Shown here: piece after piece, positions 35,141 through 47,292 of the stretch
Layout: each line of letters begins with the position of its first letter
Position numbering within the stretch: position 1 is the first letter of the stretch
NCBI GenBank assembly: GCA_003586115.2
Contig: QVOM02000001.1
Coordinates: 15,513,291-15,577,290 of the forward strand
Reading direction: 5' to 3'
Source: Salvator merianae
Lineage: Eukaryota; Chordata; Lepidosauria; Squamata; Teiidae
DNA length: 64,000 nucleotides
Made by a program: the position numbers and the translations under genes
The notes under the pieces: model-generated
Databases searched by the model: none
What the model was told of the DNA's origin: nothing
What the model saw: the letters and a program-made list of their open reading frames with translations, nothing else

Positions 35141-36511
35141 GCTAAATAAAGGCCATCTTCAATCTTCAGAGATCAGACACCAAAATGCACTTCCATATCT
35201 TCTGGGGACTTTCCCACCCCATTCAGGACTATCCTGCTTTCGGATAATCCCAGTCCTGAGTCCATTTCAGATGCCAGCTCAGTAGCAGCATGGAGGGCTG
35301 AAGGGGACGACCAGAGCTAGCCATGTTCTGCACCGTCTATGGAGCCACCTTGCCTCAACCTGGAAGGGCATCCCGTTGCAGAAGACCCCAGCATGTGCAG
35401 AGGGCAGCCAGTGGGCTCTGGGGCTCAGAGCCAGAACGGGAAATTTTAAATGGCCTACTAACATGCCCTTGCCCACCTTCTGTCGGTAGCAATGTGGCTG
35501 CACTGTTTCCAGACCCACCTCATCTCACCCACACCCCAAGGTAAATGTGACCAGGCCTAAATTTCCTGTTCATCCTAAGACAGACTATAATGTTGAGATG
35601 TGACTATGGCCCTAGCTTAGAATGTTCACGAGAGGGAGGAAGGGCAGACTGGTCTAGGAACAATCCCATCTGCCAACCATCTCTAAGCCACTTCAGATGT
35701 TAGGGGAATGCCAGGATAACATCAGTTGAATAGGCTCTCTCTAGTTTAGTGGAGGGATGCATCCTGTTATTGAAAAACAAAAACAAAACAAGTGGCTGGC
35801 CATATGATAAACTTTGAAATGCTGACACCTCCAGCGCTTAGCGTTAGCCCACCACCAAGACCTCCTTATTTGTTGTTATCCTGAAAAGAGGTTGTGCCAC
35901 CCATAACATTTCCTGGTTCAGCTTTCTAGATTACACCCCCTAATATCCTTTTTGAATTGCTTCATGCGCAGCGGTCTGCAGGGAATTTCCAGAAATAGGT
36001 CCAACCCTGAGGGGTTTTAGTTGTCCATGTGGCAGACAGAGACAGCAGAAGCCACAGAAGCCACAATAACTGTTTTTTTGTGGTGGACAGTGTTGAGAGA
36101 TGTGCATGTGGTTGGCTTCATTCTGCATAGGGTGGGAACAGGACTGAGAACAGGATAGCTTATCCCTGGCCTACCTTTCTCTCTTTGTTGCCTATTCTGT
36201 TCTATGTCTGTGGTAGACATTTTAATGTAGTGCTTTTGCTCAGATAGTGTGACTGTGTGATGCCTCAGAATTCTTAAGGAGACAATAAATAAAATGGATT
36301 TTATGGATCAGCATGAAGAACTTAGAGGGTATCTTTTTACATGAAAAGCAGTTGTTCAGCTCAAAGGCAGCAGTATGCCAAGGTTCAAACAGTCCAACAA
36401 CATCTGCAAAGCACCATGTTTGCTGCCTTCTGATTCAGAAGCTCATCTTTGCTTACAGGTGGACACTCTGATTCAAAATGCATTTATTTATGTGTGTAAA
36501 ACCCTATGGGA
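35141..36511. other. intergenic, no gene seen
   Basis: Contains an A/C-rich simple stretch (AAAAACAAAAACAAAACA near 35774-35791). ORFs here show no known motif. Confidence 0.5.
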
Positions 36512-36700
36512 GTGGCTGTAGCTCAGTGGTAGAGCAAACTGCCTGGAAAGCAGAGAATTGCTGGTTTGATCTCCAACCTCTCCTCAGAAGTAGGAAATGG
36601 CAAACCACTACTGTATCTCTGCCAAGAAAACTGCTTAGAGGTGCCCATGTAGTCAACCAGGAATCAGATACGACTTGCAGGAACCCAGCAACAACGAAAG
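36512..36700 (+). mobile_element. tRNA-derived SINE, copy 4 (full length)
   Basis: Head GTGGCTGTAGCTCAGTGGTA and AGAGCAAACTGCCTGGAAAG, body GGCAAACCACTACTGTATC and AAAACTGCTTAGAGGTGCCC, tail ACCCAGCAACAACGAAAG. It is one of the two best preserved copies. Confidence 0.85.
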
Positions 36701-39011
36701 TGAGCTACTATGGGGCTGCAGTTCTATGCAAACCTATATGAAAACTGACTCTACTGAACATAACAGATTCTGCACACTTTAGCCAACTCTGAATTGAAGG
36801 AAAACATATCTGATGTTGATATTTCTAGATAATTCGGTGTCATCCACAAATGTGGCTTCCATTCTGATCACCCTTGACTCCAGGTTGCTTATGATTCATT
36901 AAAGCTCTTTGGATATCAAGGCCATGCATACATGCCTTCGTGGGCCATCTGGGGTGGCATGTCTCCATTTCTGGTGGCATCAGAGGCCTATTGGAAAACC
37001 TGACACCTACTCCAGGTGGCTGAAGATGAAAGAGCGAGGAATAGAGCTGAGAACTTTAGCCTAGCCAACATTGTATCACACAAAGCAGAAAAAGAGCTCA
37101 GCAGCACTTTAGTGGACCCCCCTGCGTAAAGGTACCTGTCCCCATGCTCATCACAACACAGCTCAAGTGGTGAATCATGTTTAAATAAACGAATAAAATT
37201 AGTCAAGTCATATATTGTATTCCTGTGAAGTCACATTGATTTCTGACTTCCACAGTGAAAGCAACCAGAATGATGGAACACAGAGATCCTTCCAATTTGC
37301 CTCTGGTTTAAATCACTCCAAATACACTCACACTTCATGAAATGCAAAATAAATTTAGCAAAATAAGCATATACATAAGCATTTATGACAGGGGTGCTCA
37401 ACTGCAGCCATCCAGCTGTTTCTGAGGAACATCTGGAGAGTGACAGTTGAGCCCTCTTGGTCTAATAGCAGGCAATGGCCTTCTATGGCCCTTTCCTTTC
37501 TGCACTGGGCCTTATTCCTGGTGGGGCCTGTCACAGTCTGCACCAACATGGAGATGGAGCCTATTTCTATAAGAAGATCTGGATCTAGAGAGTGTGCCTG
37601 GAAGGGAAACTCATCCAGAAATCTCTGTTTTTAAATGGTCTGCTAATGGTCAAAGCTGTCAGAGTCCATCCATATTACTGAATGCTTACCTTATTAAAAA
37701 CTTGCTGCAAAGAGAGGCAACTGCATATAGAAATTTTAGCCAGCCCCACCTTTTGCCATTGTTTGGCATTTATTCCATTCTACTTTGAAAACAGCCAATG
37801 ATTAGAAGGACTAAATATATTGGAAGCAAACAGCCTGGTTATCCAGCCTTCCCCTGCTGTCATCTACCTGCTAGAGAGGGACCCTATACCCTTGGCAGGC
37901 ATCCCACTCAGCAGTGGAAAGAAAAGGCTCTTTATCACCCCTATAGGAAACTTTTGGGTAAAAGCATCTTTCTCATGGGCACAATAGTATACTATCATAT
38001 ATATATAACCAAACAATTATGGGAAATATGTTCTTAGAACTATTGTAGTCAATGAATATCTTCTGGCATTCATAAAAATGTTTTAGGTTCCTCATTTGAA
38101 GTTATGCTATGAGTTTAACCATTGAGGTCTATTCCTGTATCTTTAAGATCCAATCCTCTACTCCAGGAATCAGTGGAGACTTCCAGGTTTGAGCAAAACA
38201 GATTCTTGCAATAGTATCCTACTATGAGCTGTAGGACAGGTGCTGCCTATTACATGTATACAAAACTTTACGTAACAGGAAACCATAAAAATGGATCTTA
38301 TGCCTAGTAGATCATGTTGCAGGATATTCTTTTCACACATACAATAGTAAGGTTGTCATATGGAACTGTGGCAGGGCTTCTATACTTTTAATACCTGTGT
38401 AGAGAAGGGCTTAAAAAAAAAAGGTGTGACTGTAAGACAAGCTTACTGTTGCTGTTAGGTGCCATCAAGCTGGGCTTGAGTTTTGGTGACAGAACAAATG
38501 TCTGCCATATTGAGTTATCCTCTTGTAGCTTTGGCATTACAAGCTGCATTTGCTAAAATTCCCACTAATGTGCACAAAGAGAAAGATATCTGTTTTATAC
38601 ATGGCAATCCAAAGAATGAATCATGGGCATATATAGAGTTTGAGGGCAACGGTGTTTGTGTTTGTGTGCGTGTAAGAGAGAAAGAGTGTGTGACATCTAT
38701 GCCAAAGCACAATTTTTAAAAAATATTTTCAACCAATGTGTGTGTATTGGAATCTAATTCATTGCTATAAGCATGTCTTCTTAACTGTTCCTTCCTCTGA
38801 AACACAGTTCTTCTACCTTTGCTAAAATCTTTTTACTAACTCTGTTCTTGTGCCTTTTAGAACTGCTGTATATGCAGAAGTGGAAGAGGTATCTATATGG
38901 ATATGTGCCTAATGATGCTATTAATGGTACAGATGCAGGGCTTTTAAAAACTGTGGCAGCCTAAGTGCCCCCTTCCCTGGTTTATCAGTCTCTCCCTGAC
39001 AGAATATGAAT
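36701..39011. other. intergenic with repeat fragments
   Basis: Holds a diverged fragment at about 37388-37450 (GGTGCTCAACTGCAGCCATC...ACATCTGGAG) of the squamate 'GGCCCTCCAGATG' repeat, a half copy of the GGGTT-type MITE at about 38349-38425, and a short GT-rich stretch near 38655. No gene is supported. Confidence 0.55.
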
Positions 39012-39184
39012 CGGTTTGCTATATGGAATCCTGGTCAGGGTTCCTATATCTTTCAAAATAGTACAGAAGATGGAATTTCAGCAGGCGTAGCTTCTAATAC
39101 AGAGAACACCTGCTTGAATTAATATATTCTACACAATGATTAAGAATATAGGAATCCTGGCCCGGGATACTATATAGCAACCCT
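39012..39184. mobile_element. palindromic MITE (GGGTT-type), copy 5
   Basis: Termini GGTTTGCTATATGGAATCC and GGATACTATATAGCAACCC are inverted; inner blocks CAGGGTTCCTATA and TATAGGAATCCTGG are also complementary. It has the same central GGAATTTCAGCAGGCG motif as the other copies. Confidence 0.7.
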
Positions 39185-39569
39185 CATTTAGAAACATGAA
39201 AGTTTGTAAAAAAATGTTTGTGTTTCTTCAGTGGTTTTGGTGATGGACTTGTCGTTACAATGAATTAGATGAAAAAAGAATCCTGACCTAGATTTCAAAT
39301 GGCAACTTTACTCTTAAGCAGAGATGAGGAAAATACTGTGTTAGAACCAAAAGAAAATATTTGGGCAAATGCATTTTGTATCTAAAACAGTATTTTGCCC
39401 ATCTCTGCCCTCAAGGAACCCTGGGAGTTCCAGTCTCAAGAATAAGATTCATTCAAAGTAATTTTTGTAACCTTATAATTCACTCACTAATCCCACGTAG
39501 AGAGTTAAGCCAGGTTAAATGGGTTAGGCCGGTAGCAAATTTGTGATATGAGTTTTGTGATTAGTGATG

Positions 39570-39920
39570 TGTATATATATATATGTATATATATGTATAT
39601 ATATATATATATATGGTTTGTTTTCAGATAGCCTTGCCTATGGCATGCCTTTTTAATGACCATCTTATAGGACATCCTTGTGGGCTTCACATTGTTTTAA
39701 GGCAGATATCATAATATTCCATGAGTTGTGCTGAGGCCATTACAGTATGGATTCTTGTTCATCTGTTTTACAGTGCAGTGCAATATTGTGTGGACTCCAC
39801 CTTTCTCTCCTCTTTTTGTTTGATCCCACTTTGAGGTTTTCCTGTCTGCATATACATTCTTGTGTAAACAGATACGATCAGAGTGGTGTGTGTCTGTGTG
39901 TCCGTGTGTGTGTATACATT

Positions 39921-39955
<35 letters not shown>
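39570..39955. repeat. (TA)n and facing (TG)n/(CA)n microsatellites
   Basis: An alternating TA/TG tract runs at 39570-39615. A TG-rich tract at 39885-39914 is followed, after a short ATACATTTATAC spacer, by a CA tract up to 39955. The TG and CA tracts can pair, giving a hairpin. Confidence 0.9.
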
Positions 39956-40029
39956 TATGCTCACTGACTTTCTTCCTATTTCCAGTGTGTGTGTGCTGTG
40001 GTGTTCCATATATTCTCTTCCTCTGAGCA

Positions 40030-40428
40030 CTGCAAGTATAGATAGGACAAAGTTCTGTGGCCTTTCTTGGAAAGGCAGGGTGTGATACAAGCGTTGTGGG
40101 AGGGAAGATAGTCCTTGGGCCATCTCTGCCACCGGAGCTGTGGTTTCTCTCCGTCTTGCATGGGGCGGCTCCTGTTATGTAATATCGCAGCCCCCAGTGA
40201 AGAGAGGCGGGGCACAAACTGTACAGTTCTAGCCTCCTGGAGTCTGTGGGACGGCAGCAGCGATGGAGGCACCCTGAAGCCCCTGAGCAGTTTGGCCTGG
40301 AGAGGGGAACAGCACTCGCAGCTTGGGAGAACTGAGGTCGCTTTCCCCGAATACCCTGAAGAAATAGTGTTTTCTTCCCCACACGCTTTTGGCTGCACAC
40401 CTGACTAGGCAGCTAGGAATTCCAGCAG
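40030..40428 (+). promoter_or_regulatory. candidate haematopoietic promoter and non-coding first exon (possibly NFE2)
   Basis: Within 150 bp there are two AGATAG GATA-type sites (40040-40045, 40106-40111), a RUNX motif TGTGGTTT (40139-40146) and a C/EBP-like TTATGTAAT (40175-40183). A GC-richer stretch follows, ending in a perfect donor TTCCAGCAG|GTAAGG at 40428/40429. NFE2, on the same strand 19 kb downstream, is a haematopoietic gene whose first exons are non-coding in other vertebrates. Everything beyond the motifs and donor is inference. Confidence 0.3.
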
Positions 40429-40429
40429 G

Positions 40430-41376
40430 TAAGGAACCATGCTACAGACTCAAAAGGTGCCATTGTTCCCATTAGTGTTAGCAGTGGAGGGGGCTATTTG
40501 GGTCTCTGAATGTGAGGCCAAGTGAAGGGGGTGAGGTCTGAAGGAGGATCAAGAGAGGCAGGTTCTTAAACTCAGTCCTAATGTACGGGGCCTCTTTCCA
40601 GTTGAGTTTGAAACTCCACGGGTGGCGTTTTTCCTGGCCCACAGAACTAAGCATTGCCTTCCACACTTCCAACTGAGAAGTTCTGCTGTACTGAGGTTTC
40701 CAATGAGCTTCTCAGGCTCTTCTTCCACTTCGAGATAGTGAGTAAATAACTTGCTCTGTGGGTCTTGATAATCCAGCATGGACCACGACTTCGTTGCAGA
40801 GTGCACTCGAATGTGGTTGATCGGGAGCAGAGAGCGGCTCTTTCTTCCAACAGTTCTGATCTGGTGTTGGCAGCTGCAGACAAATTTGTGTGGGGAGCTG
40901 TTTCTTCAAAATCTTATGGCTTTTCTCTTTGACTCTGCCTTTTTAACCAGCATGTCTGTGTTGGACAGATCAAGACCATTTCCCATGTTTGTCTAAATCC
41001 CAGAGGCGGTGAAGGAAGATGACATCTGCATGTGTACAAACAGAGCAGATGAAACTGTACTGTATTCTAACTTCAGGATCCCATACATCGCTGGTGCAGA
41101 TAAGGTCATTTAAAACTATGTACTTTACAAACTTCCTGAAAAGTTTTTTTTTTTTTTTTTAACTCCAGGCAGAACTATATTATTTCTAAATATTGTAAGC
41201 TCATTCTGCTTCACTTGCAGCCCTCCTGTTTATTTTTGACTGAATGAGATCTATGATTGTTTCAGAGTTCAGCACTGAGGATATTATTGTTGTATGTGTC
41301 CATCTGGAAACAAAAATCCACACACCAACACAACATTGTAATCACAGAATGCATGCATATTGCATGCATGTTCTTA
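40430..41376. other. intergenic, no gene seen
   Basis: There is a T run at 41143-41160 and otherwise unremarkable sequence. Confidence 0.5.
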
Positions 41377-41586
41377 GGCTGTGTTCATATGCAGTTTAAA
41401 AAGAAAAGAAAGCAAAAGCAAAAGTGGGTCACACATCAGTGTGCTCATTTTATCTGTGATGCACATTAAAGTCCAGAAAATTTACTTTCAAAGCACATTA
41501 GAAGTGAATTGGAGTTGGGATGAGAATGCTATTGTCACATGCTACCACCTCTAAGGTGCTTTTAAGCTCTGTGTGTGAATACAACC
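41377..41586. mobile_element. GGCTG-type MITE, intact copy (210 bp)
   Basis: Termini GGCTGTGTTCATATGCAG and, inverted, GGTTGTATTCACACACAG match at most positions. They are flanked by TTA (41374-41376) and TCA (41587-41589), close to the 3-bp TWA duplication of PIF/Harbinger elements. The inside is related to 34855-35140. Confidence 0.65.
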
Positions 41587-42884
41587 TCACCCTGTTGGAA
41601 TTCTGCAGTTGTTGCAGAAGTTATAACACAGGAAGGGGAAAATATGTCTTGTGTTTGTAAAATGAAACTTTCCCCCACTTGTCAAATTAGATTAATGCTG
41701 CTCTCCGATGTATGTTTGTTGATGCATTTTCATATTACTATGAAGTAATATGAAGTTATGATATTCTGAAGGCTACTTTTCAGACCCTGTAGTGATCTAT
41801 AGTGGGTGGAAGTCTTATAGAATGGGTGTAGCTGCTAAATTTGTCTTTCATTAGGTCATTGAGTATTTTATTTAAATCCAAGGCTTAGGTCCAGAAATGA
41901 GGCTGGAATACCTTGGCTTAGTCTAAGAATGTGTTTGAAACAGTACATGTACAGACTGGAGCATTTGAATTGGATGGTGGGAGCCTATGTTCAAATTCTT
42001 GCTCATCCTGAACGTTTCACGGGTATCCTTAATCAATAACTTGAAATAACAAAGAAGAGTGGTTTGCCTGTAATTACTTAAGCTCATCATCAGTGGACAA
42101 CCCAAGATGGTACTTTTGGTTTCTGCTTATTTTCAGAGAACTGAAGGTGGCTGAAAGAGTGTGAGAGACTATTGCATAGCCTAGATTCATTTTTTTGTTT
42201 GACTCTGCTGAATAGATTTTGCTGGGTTTGATATCTGAAAAATCTGCAAAGTTCTACTTGACCAGAGATAACAGGGAGCCAAAATAAATGTTTGTATACT
42301 GCATTCAGCAAACAGGTTTAAACACCTTTAAAAATTGTACCGGCTCCAGCTAGTGTCATTACGACAAGTTGTGGGGAAGATTTTACCAATACTATTATTT
42401 CTTCAGATTTCTAAACAACTGCAGATCTTTTGGGGAAGCAAAACAACCCTGCTCGGAGCTCCTTGAAGTGGGGGGGTAGGATGAAAACATAACAAACAAA
42501 ACTCTGCCTTTGAACGTGTTAAAAGTATGTTCCATTAGTCTGTAGTCCCTGGGTGGACAAAGGCTTCCACACCAAAGGGTATGATGATCTGGATGGTGTT
42601 TGCTACAGGATAACCCATACTTTATGTATATGAAAGCACACTTGTGTTTCCTTTGGTATTACTTAAGCAATATAATCTGTTTTGTGGCATGTTGGGAAAT
42701 GTTAATGTGAAGACTTTTCCATCAGAAGAAAAAAAAAACCCTTAACTGGATGATATTTCCATTTGACTTGGCTCTTTTTATTTAGCAGTCTCCCCCTCCC
42801 GCAACTTTTGAACTCATTGTGATGTTTTCCCTCCTACTTTACGTTCACAGGCTTGTAGCAAACTGCTCTTCACTTAGTCACTTA
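41587..42884. other. intergenic, no gene seen
   Basis: No recognisable gene; short ORFs lack motifs. Confidence 0.5.
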
Positions 42885-43042
42885 GGGTTACTATATGGAG
42901 AAGAGGACAGGAATACTACACCTTCTGTGGTTATAGAGAAGAGTTGACTTCAGCAGGTATAGCTTATAATGCAGGAAACACCTGTTGAAGTCACCTCATC
43001 CATGCAACCATTAAAGGTGTAGCATTGTCCATATGGTAGCCC
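42885..43042. mobile_element. palindromic MITE (GGGTT-type), best copy (158 bp)
   Basis: Terminal inverted repeats GGGTTACTATATGGA and TCCATATGGTAGCCC are flanked by TA on both sides (42883-42884, 43043-43044), as in Tc1/mariner-type elements. Internal arms ACTTCAGCAGGT / ACCTGTTGAAGT make the whole element a hairpin. It has no coding capacity. Confidence 0.8.
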
Positions 43043-43049
43043 TAACTTA

Positions 43050-43400
43050 GGCCAGGCCTCTACTTGCTGAAGTGGGGAGGCACCATGACTGCTACTCCAA
43101 AAGATACCTCTGCATCTCCATTTTGTTGGTTTGAGTGGTGATCTGAGGCATATGGGAAATTGCACCCTGCAGAACAGGTGCCCCAGATGGCAATAATGTT
43201 TGCAAATGGGGTGGCACACTCCCCATGAGGCATCTGTTGCCACTGTGTGCCCAGATGTAGTGAAATCACTTTCCAACCATAAGTGGAGACGCAGCCAGAG
43301 TCCATGCTGTCTGCTCAGGAGCAAGCTCAGCTCACACTGATGCCAAGTATATGGTGACGAGGGTTGATGGAACCTGTAGTCTAAAAGTCTACACCTTGGC
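43050..43400. repeat. unclassified dispersed repeat, copy 2
   Basis: Aligned with 34330-34790 (see that entry). A 150-codon minus-strand ORF crosses it, and part of that reading (CH...LFCR.QF...KWR.R.IFW) is shared with a 110-codon ORF in copy 1. This could reflect shared nucleotide ancestry only. Confidence 0.55.
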
Positions 43401-43871
43401 AAAAGTTGCAGTATGTGCCCACATCAGTGTGTGTGCATGTTTATGGATACTGTGCGTGTGTCCTCACAAGGCTACCCCCTTTTGGCCTGTTCTCTAGACT
43501 GAAGCAGAGAACTTCCTGGAGTGAACTTCACATTGCACTCTAATGACAAGAATGGACATCTTTTCTTCATCTTTTTCACCTAGTGGGTTCTCATGTTCAT
43601 GCAGAAGACACTCAAACCTTACAAATGGTTCAAATGAATTCAATCTATACATGCGGTAGGGCTGGCAGCTGAGGAAGTATGGAAGCACGGTACATGGACT
43701 TGTTGGGCTTCCTGTTAACCCATGTGTTTTAGGCTCAATTTTGGCTGCCACAGTTTGTGGGATGGGGGTCCTGAATGCATGCAGTGATGCAAAGTACAAC
43801 TGCCACTGCAGTATCTGTGGGTTAAAGTGGGTATGGGCAAATAAGAAAGCAAGGCCACTTGAGAAGGCTTA

Positions 43872-44282
43872 GGGCCTTTTCACACTGCCCAGTGTAGAAT
43901 GGTGTAATTATGCCATTTGCACTGCGAGTGCTAGAATGGTCCTGTATTGGACCTCCAGCACTCATAGTGCAAATGCAGTTCCAATCACCATGACTGCGGC
44001 TGCAGCAACATCTGGCCATTGCCATGGTGACTGGAATGCAGCGCGTGACTGTGCAGCCACACCACATCACCACCTTGCAGCATTTGCACCCAGAAAAAGG
44101 TGCGAACACTAGTGACCAGGAACAATCCAGCTGTTCCTGGTCAAGCTATGGACAGTGTTTTACCTGTGCACATCTTGTAGCATCTGGGAGCAGCTGCAGA
44201 CACTCCCGGATGCTGTGACCCCAGTAGAGTGCAGATGCACTTCACCAGTGATCGTCTCCTACCAGGTAAGGTGAACAGGTCC
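43872..44282. mobile_element. PIF/Harbinger-like MITE (411 bp)
   Basis: The left end GGGCCTTTTCACACTG and the right end, inverted, GGACCTGTTCACCTTA form terminal inverted repeats. Identical TTA triplets flank the element (43869-43871 and 44283-44285), the 3-bp duplication typical of PIF/Harbinger. No transposase is encoded. A related decayed copy lies at about 61385-61697. Confidence 0.7.
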
Positions 44283-44346
44283 TTAGTGCATCAATTCAAG
44301 GAATTGTCTTCTTCCAACTTAGTCTACCCCAGGATTGTCTCCTGAA

Positions 44347-44490
44347 CCTTAGTTCACTGATAGAAAGCCAAAGATTTGATCCCTGGCATCTCATGAAGAA
44401 AAGTATAGCAAGCCACTTTGGTATCCTTGCCAAAGAAAACAAGTGTCCACGTAGCTGGCCAACTCTTACTCATGAGGTCGACTGAAGTCT
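44347..44490 (+). mobile_element. tRNA-derived SINE, copy 5 (very diverged)
   Basis: TTAGTTCACTGATAGAAAGC, GATTTGATCCCTGGCAT, GCAAGCCACTTTGGTATCC and GTGTCCACGTAGCTGGCC occur in family order. It lacks the CAACAA tail. Confidence 0.45.
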
Positions 44491-47292
44491 CTATCTCCTG
44501 TCTGCTTCAGCTGACTAGTGTTAAGCTCTTCATAGTCTTAAAGCAGTGAGGAATCTTTTCCATCAGCCCTGATAAAAGATTCCAAAGTTTGAACCTGGAT
44601 CCTTCTACTTTACCTCTCCAAAAGCCTGAGGTGGCCCATACACCACTTATCAAGGTGCTGGGTAGATATCTGTACTTGGGATGCTGCACATGAATTATAG
44701 TGGTAAACATGCTTCCTTCTGAAGAATCTGAGATGACTGCTTTGTTGTGCTAAATCAGTGGAGTATGAGGGTAGTTCTGACAACATAGCTATACAGTCAA
44801 GATCACTTACATGAGATTGTTATGCTATCAGTTGCAATTACACGATACAGCCTTCTTCATTATAGCTTGCAGTGTTCTACATTTTCTTCCCCATTGCAAG
44901 TCATGTGTGTGAAGGGTATTTTAAACCAAGGTGCATGTAATCCATGGTTCTTGCACCTAACACCAGCAGATGAGATGTTTCTGCAAGCTGCCAGCAGGGG
45001 ATGAATGTGATTACATCCCTTATAGGTTGTCTCTATGGAAACATCCAGGAGTCCAGCAAAAGGGCCATCTGAGGGCCAGGAGTCTGCTGAAGACGTTCAG
45101 TTTACACAACTGATGCCTCCTGGCCTCCAAAACTCAAAACAGTGGAACAAAATTTCAGGAGTTTTGAAGTTTCCTCCTAGCACAGCTTAATGTTGGACCA
45201 GAAATAACTTTAAAAGTCAGCCATTTTCAGTCCAGCAGCACAAAATTCTGTTGGACAGAAAACACTCCTGGTAAGTTGGCACCACCACCAACTTTGTATA
45301 CAGTGGCGGCAAGCGTGAATGAAGGTGAAATCTGCCCTCAGGGTACTTATTTGCACTCTGCATGAAGGACATCCTTGAGGCCTTGAGAACTACCCACAGC
45401 CCAGTGGAAACATTTGTCTGCTAGGCCCAAGGAACGTTCTAGGAGCACCCAGTATCACTGAAGTGGATGCAGCCTTTCACTTGGTGCTAGAGACACACTG
45501 CATCTGAACACAGGGATACAACTGAGCTGCCACAGCCAGCAGGCATAGACAATCCTGTGTGACTCTTTCCAGAAGTGGGGAACCTTTTCCCAAACTACAG
45601 TCCACAAGTTGTCATACAGACAACGTAAAGTAGTTCTGGTCAGATAGAAGTTAGTAGAGACATAGACACAGCTCTCACTTTGGTAGGGCAGCCAATATCC
45701 CAGACACAGGCAAAGACAAAGTGTCTCGCATACACACATCCCATTTCTCCATTTAGGCAAACAAGAAGCATTATCATAGTTCAAGGGCACATTCCAGCCA
45801 GGCAAAGTACCCAAAGGGAATAAGAAATAAAGACGATGAGGGCAGTGGCCTGAGGAAGATCCAGAGAAGCCTTGATGGTTTTATTTGAACTCCAGGCAAA
45901 AGGTTCTCAGCTGCTTCTTTAATCAAATAACCTTAATCCTTAAGCTAGTGAACACTGATAATGCCGTTATAAAAACGGATCTCATAAGTTAACAGGAATA
46001 CTTTATAAGTAGTGATTTACTTAAGCCTAGTGCACATAGGCTGCTCATGGTATCTGGCAATCAAAGGGCTAATCCCCTTAACCCTGTTTTTTGATCCCCA
46101 TATCTGGTATTCTGCTTCTATTCTTGGAGGTTTGATTTGGTGGGCACAACCTGGAGAGCCACAGATAGAATTTGGCAGCATTCAGGCAGCCATGATTTCA
46201 ACTGACTCAATGGTGGGAGGTGTGGTGGTGGATTGAAGGCTCTGAAATCTTTGCAACTGTGGGACAAGTCCAGTAGCTGCTAGTTTTCAGTCCATGCCAT
46301 TCTTGCAGCAGACCAGAAATGTGAAAATGGCATGGGCAGAAATCAGCCCATTAACTGACCTCCTCCGCCCTCTGCCACTTCATATGGAGGAGAAGGAAGC
46401 AACCAGGCCAGTGATCTGCCCTTGCTGTTGTTCCTCCTGGTCTCCAATTAGGGCAAATGAAGTCATTTCTATGTCTCTGGGGTGGTCTGCAGGCTGATGG
46501 AAGGTGGCCACTGAGCCCAGGTCACTTGAGAGGTGCCTTGTTTAGCCTGTTTAGATACAGCCTTGGTTTCATCACTAAATTAATTTCTGTGATTATGCAC
46601 TTCTAGAGTGGAAAGTTTAAAACTCTGCAAGGACTTTTCTCATTTTAACATGCCCACTTCCTACTCCCTTGCTGGTCCTGTAGGCATAAGGTACTCAACA
46701 CACTCTGGGTGTGGGTGTTTTTTTGTTTTTTCTTTTCTTTTCTTTTCTCTGTCTCTGGCTTATGCAACATCCCAGAAGACAGTGAGGAAATTGCAGGGCC
46801 AGTCGCTGTTGAAACAGGCACGGGAAAGGCACAGGGGGAGAGGCGATAACAGACCACAAAAAGAGAATGGGGGGAGAAGGGTAGGGTACATTCGCTTTCA
46901 GGCACTTGAGGTTTCCCAGAATAGAAGTACGGAAGAATGATGGGATATCAAACGTAAAACAAGCGTTTTCTTTTTTAAGGAAAGAACAACTTTGCCTTCA
47001 AGAATATTGGGCTGGAAAAATGTCCTGTGGGAAGAAGCCATCGCAGCTGGAAGGCATGCCAGTGGTTGATGGGTGAGCTGCTAGGTGGAGCTGGAATCCT
47101 CTTAGACATCCATTCTGAGATGTCTGCCAAGTGCCTCCCCCACTTCCCTTTGTCCCTTTGCATACTTGACTGGCATCTAGCTATTTGCAACAGAAACAAT
47201 CACAAAAGAGCTGACAGATGGAGGAATGCGATTGCTATTATGGAAACCCAGCATTCCTATAACAGCGATATTACAGGATATTGCCTCCATTA
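44491..47292. other. intergenic, no gene seen
   Basis: Contains a pyrimidine tract (TTTTC)n at about 46714-46748 and an AP-1/NF-E2-core TGACTCA at 46203-46209. None of the ORFs carries a known motif. Confidence 0.5.

Noticed and set aside
39768..40400. 210-codon minus-strand ORF
   Set aside because: It reads through the (CA)n/(TG)n microsatellite (a VCVCVC-type run), has no known motif, and overlaps shadow frames on both strands.
42950..43402. 150-codon minus-strand ORF as a host gene
   Set aside because: It spans a MITE end and a dispersed repeat; the shared pattern with 34.4-34.8 kb is explained by repeat homology.
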